Source: Strongylocentrotus purpuratus
Taxonomy: Eukaryota; Echinodermata; Echinoidea; Camarodonta; Strongylocentrotidae
DNA: 64,000 nucleotides
Direction: 5' to 3'
NCBI RefSeq assembly: GCF_000002235.5
Contig: NW_022145606.1
Coordinates: 19,447,980-19,511,979, forward strand
The translations under genes and the position numbers were made by a program. Numbering within the stretch: the stretch's first letter is position 1; each line of letters begins with the position of its first letter. The notes under the pieces are model-generated. The model did no database searches. It was not told the origin of the DNA and saw only the letters and a program-made list of their open reading frames with translations. Shown here in pieces: positions 46,110 through 59,000 of this stretch.

Positions 46110-46400
46110 GCCTTTTCTGTACGTTTATTCTAAGACATCACTGAATTAATATTTCATCTTAAACCAAATATGAAATAACAACATAACCAAAGAACGAAGG
46201 AGGTGGGCGCCAAAAGAATGCCTGCGGGGACGGGAAACTAAGAATAATTCTAACTTAGCCAAAGAGAGGAAGAATGCAAAAGCAGCAATGTCACCTGAAA
46301 AGATTAGCTCTTCACATGGTTCACGCGCCCATTATTGATCGCTTGCGTAGTAACGTAATAACGTTTTTCAAATATGGGCTGCCTAGAAGTAATATGAATT
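46110..46400 (+). repeat. Composite family segment, short copy
   Basis: Contains GAAGGAGGTGGGCGCCAAAA, AAAAGCAGCAATGTC and TGGTTCACGC, as at 7,140, 9,750 and 28,050. Confidence 0.75.
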
Positions 46401-47179
46401 AACCCCTCATATACAAAGTGACACGCACATGCGGCCGCACCCTTTATTCTCTTGTGTGCATGTGCGTGCGTGTTGTGTTGTGTGTGTCTGTGGAAGGGGT
46501 ACACATTTCGTCTATCTGCTCATGGATGTGACGTTGATACTTGTCCTTCTTTCAAGTAGAAAAGAACAAATAATATAAAAAACATTTGAACAAAATTATT
46601 TAATAGAACTTATAAACAATGTTACAAGTACATATCTCTATAAGAGTAAAGCAGCCAAGATGTGCCTATTTCTACTTTGGAGGGAGTTTGGGGCAAATGC
46701 ATGGCATCCATGCTTAATCTCTATCGCACGTGATTGTGGCTGGAGGTTACGCACATTTTCTGACAAACTTATTTTGTTTGTGCTTAAAATTTGATAGAAT
46801 GTAAACAAATCCGATTTTTATTTTTTTGTTAAAATATGTATCTTTGAACGTTAGTTAACATTTTTTTTTTTTGTCATGAGTCGGAAGTAAGAAACCTGTC
46901 TCATGTACATCTTAAAGTTGTATTTACTACACATGTGTAAAGCGCAATGAAACTGAAAAGTGTGGTTTACTCCGAATATGGATGTTATACAAATGATGTA
47001 TATTTCAATGTTTTTTTTTTTTTTACCACACCATGTTATGTCCACATTATCAGATAATGTGATCGATATTAAAGTCATTTTATGAGATCCAAAACGATTG
47101 TTGTTGTTTTTTAACAGGAGGTGCATTTCGAGTGGAAGACATTGTACATGTTTTCGTACATGGCAATTGTCACATATAT
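46401..47179. other. Spacer without recognised gene
   Basis: AT-rich, with a short GTGT-rich patch (46,450-46,490). Nothing else recognised. Confidence 0.5.
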
Positions 47180-47468
47180 TAGCAGTATCTATGTCTTATT
47201 CATGTTGTTTTCTGAATGTTTTCAAGACAATATTCGTTTTTTTGTCGGTCATTTTTGTATCTAGCTTAATGTCTCCCGGTAATTTTTAGGGAAGAGCAAT
47301 CTTAGCATCATTTTTGCTAAATTTTAGCTGCAAGCGTTCGGCCTCTAGTACAACCATGACGTGGTAATGCAGTCTTTCAGGTAGGACTAATAATAATTCG
47401 TTTTACAGTTAATTCCGCTTGGTTGATTCCTCTTTTCGAAGGATTAAGCAGAAAGAGAGAGAGAGAGG

Positions 47469-47515
<47 letters not shown>

Positions 47516-47765
47516 GAACCACGTTGTGTGATTTTTTATTTTTATTTGTTCATCGTCTCTACAATGCATTTTGAACATTTCGATGTCAATAGACATTGCG
47601 GGACTATGTATAAATAACCGTCACATGGCAGTCACATGCAAGATAAATTCATCAGTACCAGGCTTTAATATGAAAGAACACTGAATTACAACCCCGTCTA
47701 TACCCCACCCCTCTCCCCGTTTTCTCTCTTTCTCTCTCTCTATCGCAATAAATTAGAATTCAATT
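47180..47765 (+). repeat. Composite family module (unit 10) with GA and TA runs
   Basis: Contains GTTTTCAAGACAATATTCG, ATGACGTGGTAATGC, a GA run at 47,453, a 42-bp TA run at 47,471-47,512, GCAAGATAAATTCATCAGT and a CT run. It is the uninterrupted equivalent of the module split by the 7.9-kb element at 11,003. Confidence 0.8.
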
Positions 47766-48229
47766 CAAATGTTATTGATTGAATTCCAATCAGATAGGAT
47801 CATTCTCAATGTTGAATCACATTGGATAAACAATCTCAAAATCATAGATAACTGAGTGCAAAAGTCAAAATCACAATATAAACCAGGAAAGGCAAGAATC
47901 AACGTACTACTACATTTCCTTCTGGAATGGAATACAGAAATGAAAATAAAATGTATATCTCGCAATAATTATAGCAAGTAAAACAAGTAGATGACCCCAA
48001 CGCTATCACCGTATTAAAAATCCCACCGCGTGGGAGCAAATGAGCATGGGATGACAATTACTCATATTTGTTTGCAATACTAAATGTTAGCGAAATTGTT
48101 AATGTGGTAAAAATAAATATTTCATATAAATAAAAAGGGGAACAAATATCATTCACAATACCATAAACAACAAAACAATACATAATGTGTTTGTTAACGG
48201 TAGTGGTGGTGGTGGGGGGGGGGGGGTAT
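47766..48229. other. Spacer without recognised gene
   Basis: AT-rich. A short G run lies at 48,217. No open frame or repeat end is convincing. Confidence 0.5.
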
Positions 48230-48555
48230 GTGTATTTGTTTGTTGGAAATGTATTTTTCAGTTTGTCTGTTCATTTATTCCAATTATTTGAATTACGTTT
48301 ATGTCGGTTTCGTCATTGGACATTACATTTCTTATCCTCGTTTATATGTTGTAAGTCTAGTACTATATTTTTAAGTTTAGACTAAGAGTACATTTAGATA
48401 TTGGAACTTTCAAGTGTGTTCATTTTGTATATTAGGAAGTATTTTCCATTCTCTATGTCAGTTTTACAAATGGGGCATATTCCATATATTAGTGATATTT
48501 CCTTGTACCAACCTTCCTCAATCATGGGGCTACCATGCTTATTCTTTTTCATGTA
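48230..48555 (-). pseudogene. Possible LINE C-terminal scrap
   Basis: A 53-codon minus-strand frame (48,391 up to about 48,552) reads MKKNKHGSPMIEEGWYKEIS, then GICPICKTDIENGKYFLIYK. The CPIC...IEN.K.FL pattern resembles the zinc motif (C-x2-C...IEDE-x-HFL) near the C-terminus of many LINE polyproteins, decayed at the final His/Cys. It is weak, and it lies next to an RTE fragment on the same strand but seems to be a different family. Confidence 0.4.
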
Positions 48556-48584
48556 TTAAGCTTTATGTGATGTATTAATACCTA

Positions 48585-50480
48585 CCTGGCTACCTGGCTG
48601 CCATCGTCAGTTGCTGGCGATTGGCGACCACATCTGCACATCTTCTTGTTGTCTTTCTCCATTTGTTTCTATCCTGTGCTAATCTTTTGGCTTCTGAATA
48701 TGTGAGACCTGTCCATTCTTTGGTGTTATCAAACCACTGCTTTTTTGTCTGCCTCTTTTTCTTTTTCCTTCTACTTGGCTTTCTATTATTTATGCTGCTA
48801 AGGGGCTCCCACTGCCACGCAGAATGTGTCCAAAGTAACCCATCTTGAGGCGGGCCACTTTTCCGAGGAGATCTCTTTATGTGTTAAGTTATTGTAGAAC
48901 ACTGAGGTTAGTTCTTTTATCCTTCCAGCTGATCTTTAGCATTTCCTCCAGAACCGCATTTCTGCTGCCATGATGCGATTTTTATCGGCTTTGAGCAGTG
49001 TCCAGCTTTCAACACCATAGAGCAAAGCACTCCAAACCAGGGTTTTGACCAGTTTTATTTTCAGACCGGTTGATATGTTCCTGTCATTTCAAAGTACATG
49101 CAGGTCAACCATTCTCTTCTTTGCCATGGCTATATATTATCTTTATGTCACTGGTACAGCTGGCATCGCTGTTCTGTGTAGATCCAAGATATTTGAAGCT
49201 TTCCACATCTTTGACTGTTTCCCCTCGATCTGGATGCTGCGATCAGTATCTGAGGTTTTACTAGCAACTAGGAGTTTAATCTTTTTAACATTTAAATGCA
49301 AGTTGAGTTTCTTGTTGGCATCGTTTACTGCATGCGTGAGACTTTCAATTCCATCTTTGGAAGATTCGATAAGTGCTGTGTCGTCAGCATATCTGAGATT
49401 TGAGATGTTTTTGCCACCAATTAATGCCATAGTGCGCAACATCTGCTTCCCTCATCCCACTTTCTGTGTATGTGACAAAGACGTATGTTGATAAGATACA
49501 GCCCTGTCTTGCACCTCTTCCTATCTCAAACTATTTAGTATGTTCGCCAGCCCAACGGATTCGAGCTCTTTGGTTTACATAGAGAGATTGGATTAATGTG
49601 ACGAGGTGTTTTGGGAAGCCCATATATAAGAAGATGGAGAAAAGTTTGTTGTGACTCACATAATCAAACGCCTTTGAATAGTCTATGAACATGATAAAAG
49701 CTTGTTGATCCATGGCAATCAACTTCTCAAACTTGCAAACATACAAGCATGTCTCTGGTCCTCTGCCTTTTCTGTAGGCGGCCTGGTCTTCTGGTTGCTC
49801 CTGCTCTAACTTTTGTTTCATTCTGTTAACAATTATAACGAGTAAGATGTTGCTGGTGTGACTGATAAGGGCAATAGTCCTGTAGGTTGAGCACAGTTTT
49901 TGATCCCCAGATTTAAACAGAACAACAAATTCCTGTATCTTCCATTAATCTGGCCAATGGCAATAAGTCCAAATGCTCACACACAGTCTTTGGAGAAATT
50001 TGATACCACATGGTCCTGTAGCTTTCACCAGTTCAGCTGGTATTCCATCAATTCCTGGTGACTTCCCTGCTCTAAGCTTCTTCACCGCATGTTCAACTTC
50101 TGAAAGACGTGGCCCTGGTTCTTGTTCCTTTATAGGGACCTGCTCTTCTGTTCGTGGACACTCATCAATTGGTCTTTTGAAAAGCTCAGTTCCATATTCT
50201 TTCCAGCGGTCCATTGTGTTTTTCCTCTGATCTTAAATGATGCCGTTCTTGTATTTTATACATGATTGTTGTGCTTCTCTGGGGTTGGTCTTAACGGATT
50301 TGAAAGCTGAGTACATCTATTTGGCTTTACCAGCTATGTTGAAATCGTTCACTTCCCTACATCTTTCTTCCAACCAATATGCTTTATCCTTCCTTATCTT
50401 TCTTTGGATTTCTGATCTTAGATTATTGTACCTTTCTTCCCATATTGCTCCGATTGTCTAATTTTCGCTCGCTGGAACAT
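48585..50480 (-). mobile_element. RTE-type LINE fragment
   Basis: Minus strand, in order: IWEERYNNLRSEIQRKIRKD (about 50,450), RWKEYGTELFKRP with GKSPGIDGIPAELVKA (49,945-50,214), DQAAYRKGRGPETCLYV and FIDYSKAFDYVSHNKLF (49,531-49,821), NLRYADDTALIE, the catalytic YADD (about 49,390), and EWTGLTYSEAKRLAQDR near 48,680, the usual C-terminal region. It is broken into at least four frames by frameshifts and stops. The endonuclease is missing. The plus-strand frames here are antisense shadows. Confidence 0.87.
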
Positions 50481-50822
50481 TGCCAGCACAAACCACTGAC
50501 CTATACCTCCTGGACGGATCATCGCCAATTCCTATTCACTAAACGTTACGTAATAAAATGCTGTATTGACTGACCGTTCATGAATATTCATGTTTTTGCT
50601 TACCTCGGCAAAATGTTTGCTTTTACTAAAGGGAAAAATGACGGCGGGGGGTTGGATGAAATGGACTAAATGAACCAAGCAGAAGTGATCTATGTGATCT
50701 ATGATAATTCATGCTTCTTATCCTTCGTGTGCTTGACCTATATTCTTAAAATCGCTTGGCAAACTGAGTTCGACTTGTTTAACATGTGTATTATAGGCAA
50801 TGACGAGCTTGCAACCTATTTT

Positions 50823-51046
50823 TAACACCTCCCCCCTGGACATCCACCCCGGGATAACCGCCCTCAGACAACTACCCCCTAGGATAGTTGTCCAGGGGGT
50901 TAGTTGTCCTAGAGGATGGTTGTCGTAGGGGGTAGTTGTCTGTGGGGGGGGGGGGAGAGAGAATTGTAAGGGGGGTAGTTGTTATAGGGGGTAGTTGACT
51001 GGGGATGGTTATCCGGGGGAAAATGTCCAGGGGTAGGTGTCCTAGA
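50823..51046. repeat. G-rich minisatellite in foldback arrangement
   Basis: Degenerate units of about 15-18 bp: CCCCCTAGGAT on the left half and TAGTTGTCC with GGGGG on the right half, arranged partly as inverse copies. Long G runs occur at 50,945-50,960. Confidence 0.65.
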
Positions 51047-52773
51047 ACCACCTATCTTGTTATTTGTTAAGTATATCTTTCTTCAACCTATTGAAAGTAA
51101 TTGTTTTGCCAGGTATGAAAGAAACCTAATTAGTTTAACCAGGATTTAATGTGGATGCCATATTTGATGTTCGTGATTACGCCTTCAATGTAAGCTTGCT
51201 TTACTAAGCTTTTTTGGGGGGAGGAGTTTATCATGTGATGCCAGCAGCAAACACTGTATGTTACTGTTAAAAATAGTGCGAGGGGGGAATCGTTGGTTTC
51301 GGCTAGGATGGCGCTATTCATTGCTGATCTATAGACCATTTCGTAGTAAGCACATGGGTCAAATCCCCCCCCCCAACCCACAGATCTTTAACTCATGGAG
51401 AAGTCCCACTTTGTGTATTTTAGAATAATCAACGCCAAAGTCATGTATGTGCTTCAGGAAAAACTTTTGTTTGCCCTTTTGTATCATTAAATGTACCGTA
51501 TAGGTGCACACATGAATAATGATTACATAACATGAGCACGTCTTTATCTGCCCATGCGCAGATAGTGTTTACGAATTCCGGTAGAATGTCTTGTGACTTT
51601 TTTCTAATTACTTCGTATCATTTATCAAGTATTCAAGCCCCCATATTTCAGAATTATTATGAAGGATTGGTTTTTATACAGGTATCGACAAGTTTTAAGT
51701 ATGGTATGAAGGATATTCGATCTTTAGGGGAAATGTTTCGTAGGCTAAATACAGCTTTCGGGGCTGTGTTCATCAGGTTTTTATTGCGTGTGTAAACGTG
51801 CCTGATGATGTGAAGATAATCCCTAAATAATTGTATTCGTCACGTGTGTCTATTCGGTGTTATACATCACAAAACAACGTTACTATTCACTATCTATCCT
51901 GCCTCTTTAAAAATCATTACTTTTGACTTTCCCGTATTAATTAACTAATTAAATGACTGACTTTTTGTCATTGGCAATAACATGCATGGAATGAGCTGTA
52001 AAGGGTAGCCTACAAGAGTATTTTTCTACTACAATAACCCATTTCTTGTAAGTAAACTGATTGAATCTTTGCGCAGCACAACACGGTCGACCATTCGGTA
52101 CAATGGTCTGAAAATCTGAATGTTTAATAAAACAACTGCAATTCCTATATTCGATTAACGGTCTTTATTCCCCCCCCCCCCTAAAAAATAAGATTCAAAC
52201 TCTTTCGTTTTGAGGGAAGTTCTAAAATATGCAGGTGGAAGTTAACCTTTTTATTTGTTTGACCTGCAAATTGGACATAGTAGCTTTACCAAAAAATACT
52301 CTCAGAGTTTGATGTATATTGGCTATTTGAGTCCCCTATTCAAAAGGGTAACCAATCCACTAGACGCATGTAATATTATGATTTATTGTTATGGCCTCGA
52401 AGCACAGAATTATTGTGATTTAACACGTAAACAAACGTTGGATTTGTCCTATTTAATTCAATGATTCTACATTGTGAGGTCATTATTGCTGCCAGTAGTA
52501 TCGCAACGCACTATCGATGTAGATGTGTTTTAAGAGAGCGCTTACTACTCACCTTTTAGGTATATTCATTGATTATTTTAAAGGTATATTATAAAGCATA
52601 TTGAGAGGGCATGATACATATTTTACCACTATTATAACGCATGTTATATGATCAAAGCAGGTCAATTCATTTGCATTTCGTTCACGATTTACTCGAATAA
52701 TCAATATTCTCATAATATGGTTTACATGTTTTCTGCGCATTTACTTCTTGTTTTTTTCTTCTTCCTTTCACAG
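51047..52773. other. Upstream region of the NLR gene
   Basis: No coding exon recognised. Parts of 51,500-52,110 resemble 24,640-24,860, one block direct (ACCATTCGG) and one inverted (CATGCGCAGATAGT). A first untranslated exon must lie somewhere upstream, because 52,773 is a splice acceptor. I cannot identify it. Confidence 0.5.
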
Positions 52774-53088
52774 GGTTCCGTTTTCTGTATAAATCGCAAC
52801 ATATCTTATGAATAATCATGGAAGACAAGGATGCCCTGTTCGACGAACTCTCAAGAAAATTCCCAGCTGGAAATTATACAGCCTTTTGCAATCAAATGGG
52901 CGTGGGCTACACTGAAGCAAAGAACATGCTGACGAGATGTAAGGAGGATTATAACGTGGCTCTGAGAGACCTTCTATCTCAATGGGATCTAAAGATGAAG
53001 GGCGTCACCAGGAAACAAATCGACGATGCCCTAGCTGGAGCAGATGTCGGTGGACTCTGTTCCATTGTGAAAAAACATTATGAAAAGG
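52774..53088 (+). CDS. NLR exon: 5' leader and Death domain
   Basis: Acceptor TTCCTTTCACAG just before 52,774 and donor AAAAGG|GTAATA after 53,088 (phase 1). ATG at 52,818 in the context AATCATGGAAG. The 90 codons read MEDKDALFDELSRKFPAGNY, later LTRCKEDYNVALRDLLSQW and TRKQIDDALAGADVGGL: a six-helix Death-fold pattern with the conserved Trp of LLSQW in helix 4 or 5. It would mediate homotypic binding to an adaptor. A CARD or other Death-superfamily fold is possible but the LLxxW spacing favours Death. Confidence 0.82.
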
Positions 53089-56000
53089 GTAATAATAAGT
53101 CATCCCTTATAGGACCTATTAATCAAATTATATAGAGTATTGAATTAACCTGGACATTTTACCAGGCTCCATTTGCTTGGATGCAAACTTGAACTAATCA
53201 CATCATTTCATTTCATTTTTATTTTTTAATTTCTAACAAAATACAATACATTATAACGAATACAATGTAAAATATATACAAAACATAATTACATTTGTAA
53301 TAAACAAATAATTTATACATTTGAGGAAGACAAAAATTGATTTGTTTAAATGTAACTGCATTGAGGAAATGGAGAGGTCCACTGAAAAGCAGAGCTTGTA
53401 AAATATGGACCCCTCAGATAATAATGAGTGTGAAAAGAATATGGAATACATAGTTAATCAAAGAAGAATAGCGGCCAACAGAGACAACATTTATTAAAAC
53501 ACTTTAGATATGTAAACATTCATCAAATTTTGGTACACCTTTAAGCTTTAAATTTTGTCTGCAGTATACACAACCAAACTGTCCTTGTGTGATATTGTTA
53601 GCAGGTAGAGCAACAATAAAATAGGGTGATTCGGAACAAAATTCATAGTCAAAATTAAAGACTCGATCCTCTTTAAATTCTAATTTTGACTTTGGTTGCA
53701 GTCAATAAAGAACTGTCGAAGAATCTGACCTGGCAACATGTCAAAATATATTACACACTTTTACCTAAAATTTGAGTATGTGTATATTTTTCATGTTTGT
53801 TTTATGAATTAGAAAGGCCTTTTGCGAGTACATGAATGTATGTAAAATGCATAAGTAAATAGATTACAAAATGATAAATTATAGAATGATGAAGTAATAC
53901 GTGGTCCACTTTGTCTTTGTTCAGCTTCCAGAAGAGTGGTAGCCACCACGGGAATGGTAGCCGGAGAGGGCGCTGTCCACGATACTAGAAATCAGTTTAT
54001 CAACCAATCAGACAGATCGGACTCAGTACATACGGATTCAGAAGGTAACATACATAGTGAACAGCCTCTTTATAATCAGTTTGTGTTCCACTTATTTTTC
54101 TCGCTTCTGCTTCTGTATTCCTCTTCCTTGAATTAGTTTGTATACTTCTGTCAATTCTCCAACTTGTATTTGTCACATGTATGGGGTTGGTAAAGGACAG
54201 GGTCGTGTCAAATCAAGTTCATTCATCCTCTGTTTCTCTATCATCTCTATTTAGAAGAGTCTCTTGCAGCACGTTCGGGTGGGTATATGATATAATGATG
54301 CTGTTTACTTTGTTCATGTGAACATAATTTGACTCCGTGAAAGGCCGTGTCTGCCTTCCGTTTACATTTTAGGTGAACGTGTAATTATGCTTGCTCATCG
54401 ATTTATTTTTCTATAAATAACATATTAATAGTCTGAATTCCCCCTTAATACTTTTAAATTAAATTTGTTTAAAGACAACAATCTTTTGAATGTATATGTT
54501 ACCAACATCAAGTTCAAATGATTCTTAATTTTTTTATACATTTCACACCGATCTGAAGAGATATTTTCCGACTACGGCCAATTCACATTTTGAAAGGAGT
54601 TAATTTGAGTAAAAGCGAAATACAATGAAAGAAAGGCCTCGGTCACAAATGCCATAACGAATTGCTACGAACGCCGTACGAACGATTTTCAGACAATTGA
54701 AATTCGGGAAGACAATGGAAAAACAGGAAGATCTGTACAAAATTATCGTTCGTACCAACCTTTGTGACCGTAGCAAAACTAAATACCGAAAGTTGTAAAT
54801 GGAACCAAACAAAAATAGTGAATGTTTGAATCATGTCATCAATTGATACATATATATGTTCAAAGCTCATATTGGAAATTTGGTCAGTGGATTGTGAAGT
54901 AGTTACGGACCACTCTCTCGTTTGTTGTTAACAAAAATACCATTAATTTATGTTTTTCTCACAAGCACCTCTACTAAGCGCCTCTTCCTTAGGTGTACTA
55001 CTCAGAATATATTATGGATGTTAAAAACAAATGGGAGAGATGTCCGCTAATATACATCACAGCACATTACCGACTCGGCCCATTTGAAGTTCCCTTGCGT
55101 CATCTACGTTTAGCGATTGCAACTTTTAAAAACTAAAAACGTTATTATTGTTTGTCCGATTTTTTTAAAACTTTCGTTAGACCAGTTCTTTTTTTTTTGT
55201 TCTGCTTCGTTTTACTTTAGGCGTGTTTCCAGCCCGTTACTTGACGGGGAAGAGGAAACACGTCGGAACAATGTAACTTGATGTATTAGAACAAGAAATA
55301 TTTACTAACGCAACCATACTAGGGTGGAAAGGGAAAGGGCTGATATTGCGGGAGTGCAATAAGACATTTTGTATTATACGCTGGTATCGTTTCAGATATC
55401 TACACTGAGAAGATCTCCGAATCCTTGACTGTTCAGCGATGTCGCGAAATGTTGGAGAATAAGTACCAAGGTCAGTTGTGCAAAATTCAGATGAAGCCAT
55501 GGGATCGTACTGATTATGCTGAGTTCAAAGATATGCACACGGTTGTCACTATGGTGACAAAGGACGCTAATGGAAAAGACACACGAAAGAAGAAAACACT
55601 TCAGGGTTCTGTTGCTGAAATATTTTCAAAGAAAGTAAACGGCAAACTGCCAGCTCGGATCCTCATTTCGGCCCCCGCTGGAGGAGGGAAGACCACGGCT
55701 GTTGCTAAGATGGCTTACGATTGGGTTCACAGAGAAAGGGGGTCAGGATTAGAACACCTGCCACTTCTGTTTGTTGTGAAATTCCGAAATACAAATCAAC
55801 TAACATCGATTGGAGAAGCCATCAAATCTCAGCTATTGAGTGATGTTGATGATCTCACACCAGAGGGTCTGGAGAATTTCATTAGAGAGAATCAGGGAAA
55901 CTGTCACATCATACTAGACGGACTAGATGAGTATGCGGGTATTTCTTCATCAAAGCAAAGCTCAGAGAGCAATATTGTCCGAGTCATCCGCTCGGAGAAA

Positions 56001-59000
56001 TTTCCAGAGTGTCGAGTCCTTGTTACAACACGCCCTCATCTAGAATGCTTCTTTCATGCAGGAGAACTTCCAAGGGTATACACGAAAATGTGGATCGAAG
56101 GATTCTCACAAGAGAGTTCACGAGAGTATATCGACAAGTTCTTTGCTTCGACTTCGAGTCCTTGTAGTAGACATGGCTTGAAGGTTTACCTTGATGACCA
56201 ACCACTGATTAATGAACTTGTTAGAACACCTTTATTTTGTCTCATGGTCTGTCATTTATGGAGCGAGGGGCTTTTGAAAACTGAAACTGCAACTCAAACA
56301 GATTTAATAGACAACGTGAATGTATTTCTGATGCAACATGCCAATGCTCGATCAAGATCAAAAGATGAAATAAAAAAGGACGAAATAACAGAGGAGGAAC
56401 TAATCAAAATCATTCGTAAACTGGGTAAGATTGCTTTAGCTGGTCTAATCGACGACTCTAAAAAACTAGTTTTTACGCCGGACGATTTCCGAAGAGTTCC
56501 TGCGATCCTTGATATGGCATGTGAGCTCGGTATATTATCCAAGACGACGATTCCAAAGCCAAGGCTCCCACGATCTCAAAATATAACTTCCACGACCATT
56601 GAGTTTTATCACAAACTCGTTCAGGAACACTCTGCTGGGAAATACCTTGCTGCTAAAACTAAGAAATATATGTTACGACTGAAGATTTCTAAGTTGGACA
56701 GACTGATGCGAAACATCAAGGCAAACGTCGGTGACTATGAGAATCTCATCCGATTCGCTGCTGGCACGGATAATAGACTTTGCATACGAATAATGGGGGC
56801 GCTCCTTTCCAACCGCCATCTGGATGAGAGTGAGCGATATCGCATTCTTCTTGACTGCTCATCAGAGACCAAGGGTACTCAACAAAATGTGTCTTTATTG
56901 GTTCAAAGATGTGTGAATGCAGAGAGTATTGTTCTAAAGTCACCGACTGTCTACACCGTCGTTGGGATGCAAAATCTTTCGAAGCAACTAAAACGTCAGG
57001 TATGCACACTTTCATTTCACAAAATATGTTTTCAACAAATATTTCATAAACGTTGTTTGATTTTTCATTTCTCTGCTGCAACCATAAGTTAAATAGCTAA
57101 TATATTTGTGTAAATGTATTATTATTCATAATTGTCTGCATCGTGATACATCAAACTGCGTGATACAACGATCAATCCGTATGACTATTCATTATCACTA
57201 GCAGGACCCGTGGAAAGTCCACGGGATTCTAGGGGAGGGCCGGGGTGTGGGGGGGGGGGGGGGGGGTTAAATAGATAGAGGCCTATGTGCTCTCGAAAAT
57301 AAAATTGATTATTTTTATGTAGACAATTTTTATAATATATGCTGTTTGACCATAAATGGCGCACCGTAACAAAAACTATGTCAGGTAGGATCTCGATAAG
57401 TACGATTTATTTGCATTATTAGTGTTGTGATTTCAATCTTGTTTTCATGAAAAAAGTAAAAAAGCAGAAGCTTGGATTATGATTTTGTTGGCATTGTTCA
57501 CAAAATTTGTATAATAATTTTTAAAGTAAAGATTTTACACGAAAAATCGGACGGTTTGTGCAAATCTATATCAAATTTGGGGGAAATTTTCGGGGTTACT
57601 TTTTCAACTTTCGGGGGCTCTTTTTTCTTGGGCTAATTTTTCATTAATTCATTTAAGGATAGTTTGTTTAGTTTGGTTGCGTAGTGTTACGTAAAAAAGG
57701 CGTACTTTCTGCGTCAAGTTTCTACGCCGAAAATACGCAAATTGTTTAAAACAGTATAATTTTTGCGTCCATCTTGCGTACCCCTTTGCGTCCCTCAGGG
57801 TATAGTAACGTAGGCCAGCGTACTCACAGCGTAGTTGGTACGCAACTCTACTATGGACCCCACGCCAATTAGTGATCGACCTGCCAGTGTCACAAATAAG
57901 TTATTAAAAATATGCTCATCTGACCGTAATTAAATGGCTAAAACCCCTGAGCCTTCGGGGGTTCGGTTCAGCCCTTTGAACCCGTGAACACCACGCCTGC
58001 ACTCAACTCGCTTTGAGCTACCTGACACCACACGTGTGTACGTGTGGACTCAAGGCGTACTATCACATCTACATCTAAGGTGGCCGGTACTGGACAGGAC
58101 CAATTGATATATACGTCCAGATTTCCGTGGCATCGCAAACTGTCAACAAACATCACAACTGAGGGTGCAGAGTTCAAAAATCAAAAATAATAAGGTGCTC
58201 ATAAAATAGAGCGGGTTGCAGACATCATCTAATTTTAGATGAAGTAGAGCCACAGATCTATTTGCGCTATTATTTTTGTGATTTCGATGTAGTTTTCACG
58301 AAAAGACCAATAAAACAGAAGCATGGACTATGGTTATGTTGTCATAGATCACAGAATTTGTATAATTATTTTCAGAGTAAAGATTTTACGCGAAAATAGG
58401 TTCATGGTTTGCGCCAGTTGTAGCAATCGCCTCGACTCGAATCGACTGTGTGCATGTGAGTGACCTGAGCGTGTAATACACGTACACTATGAGCGCCTGG
58501 TCTACAATTAATATCCTATTGTAAGATGCCTTACTCGAGGAACGCCGCACCCGTTGCAATAAGATTTGCTACACCCGTTGACGCGAGTGGATTCTCGTCC
58601 ATCGTGTGTCTCTTTGTCTCTCTTTTATTAGACATGCAGAGGGCGGGTGCACGCCTTCCCGACTCGCTCTCGCGAGTTCGTCGCCTCCTTGCAATCCGCG
58701 ACGCCTGCCGTGCTCTTGCCACCCGTCCTTTCCGGAACCTCGAAACCACGTTTAACGGCATGGACGTCGATCGCGGGGTCGACGTGGCACGCGGGTTACG
58801 GGAGACATGCCTCGTGGAATTGTGCCGCCGTCCCCGCGCCACGGCGGAGGCGGGCGCGGTCGGGGAAAAATGTTTTTGAGGAACCGTTTTGCCCCCTTTT
58901 GGACCCCCAGCGGCGATTAGTGGTATTAATATATAAGATAGTATGTTTGTTCAACTACGGCATCAATCAAGTTACTGCATAACAGAACAAAAATAAATAA

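Noticed and set aside
49045-49491. A 148-codon plus-strand frame
   Set aside because: Antisense to the RTE reverse transcriptase, which explains the sequence.
58526-58982. Three overlapping GC-rich frames as genes
   Set aside because: Open by base composition; none has a recognisable domain or splice support. Kept only as a compositional anomaly.
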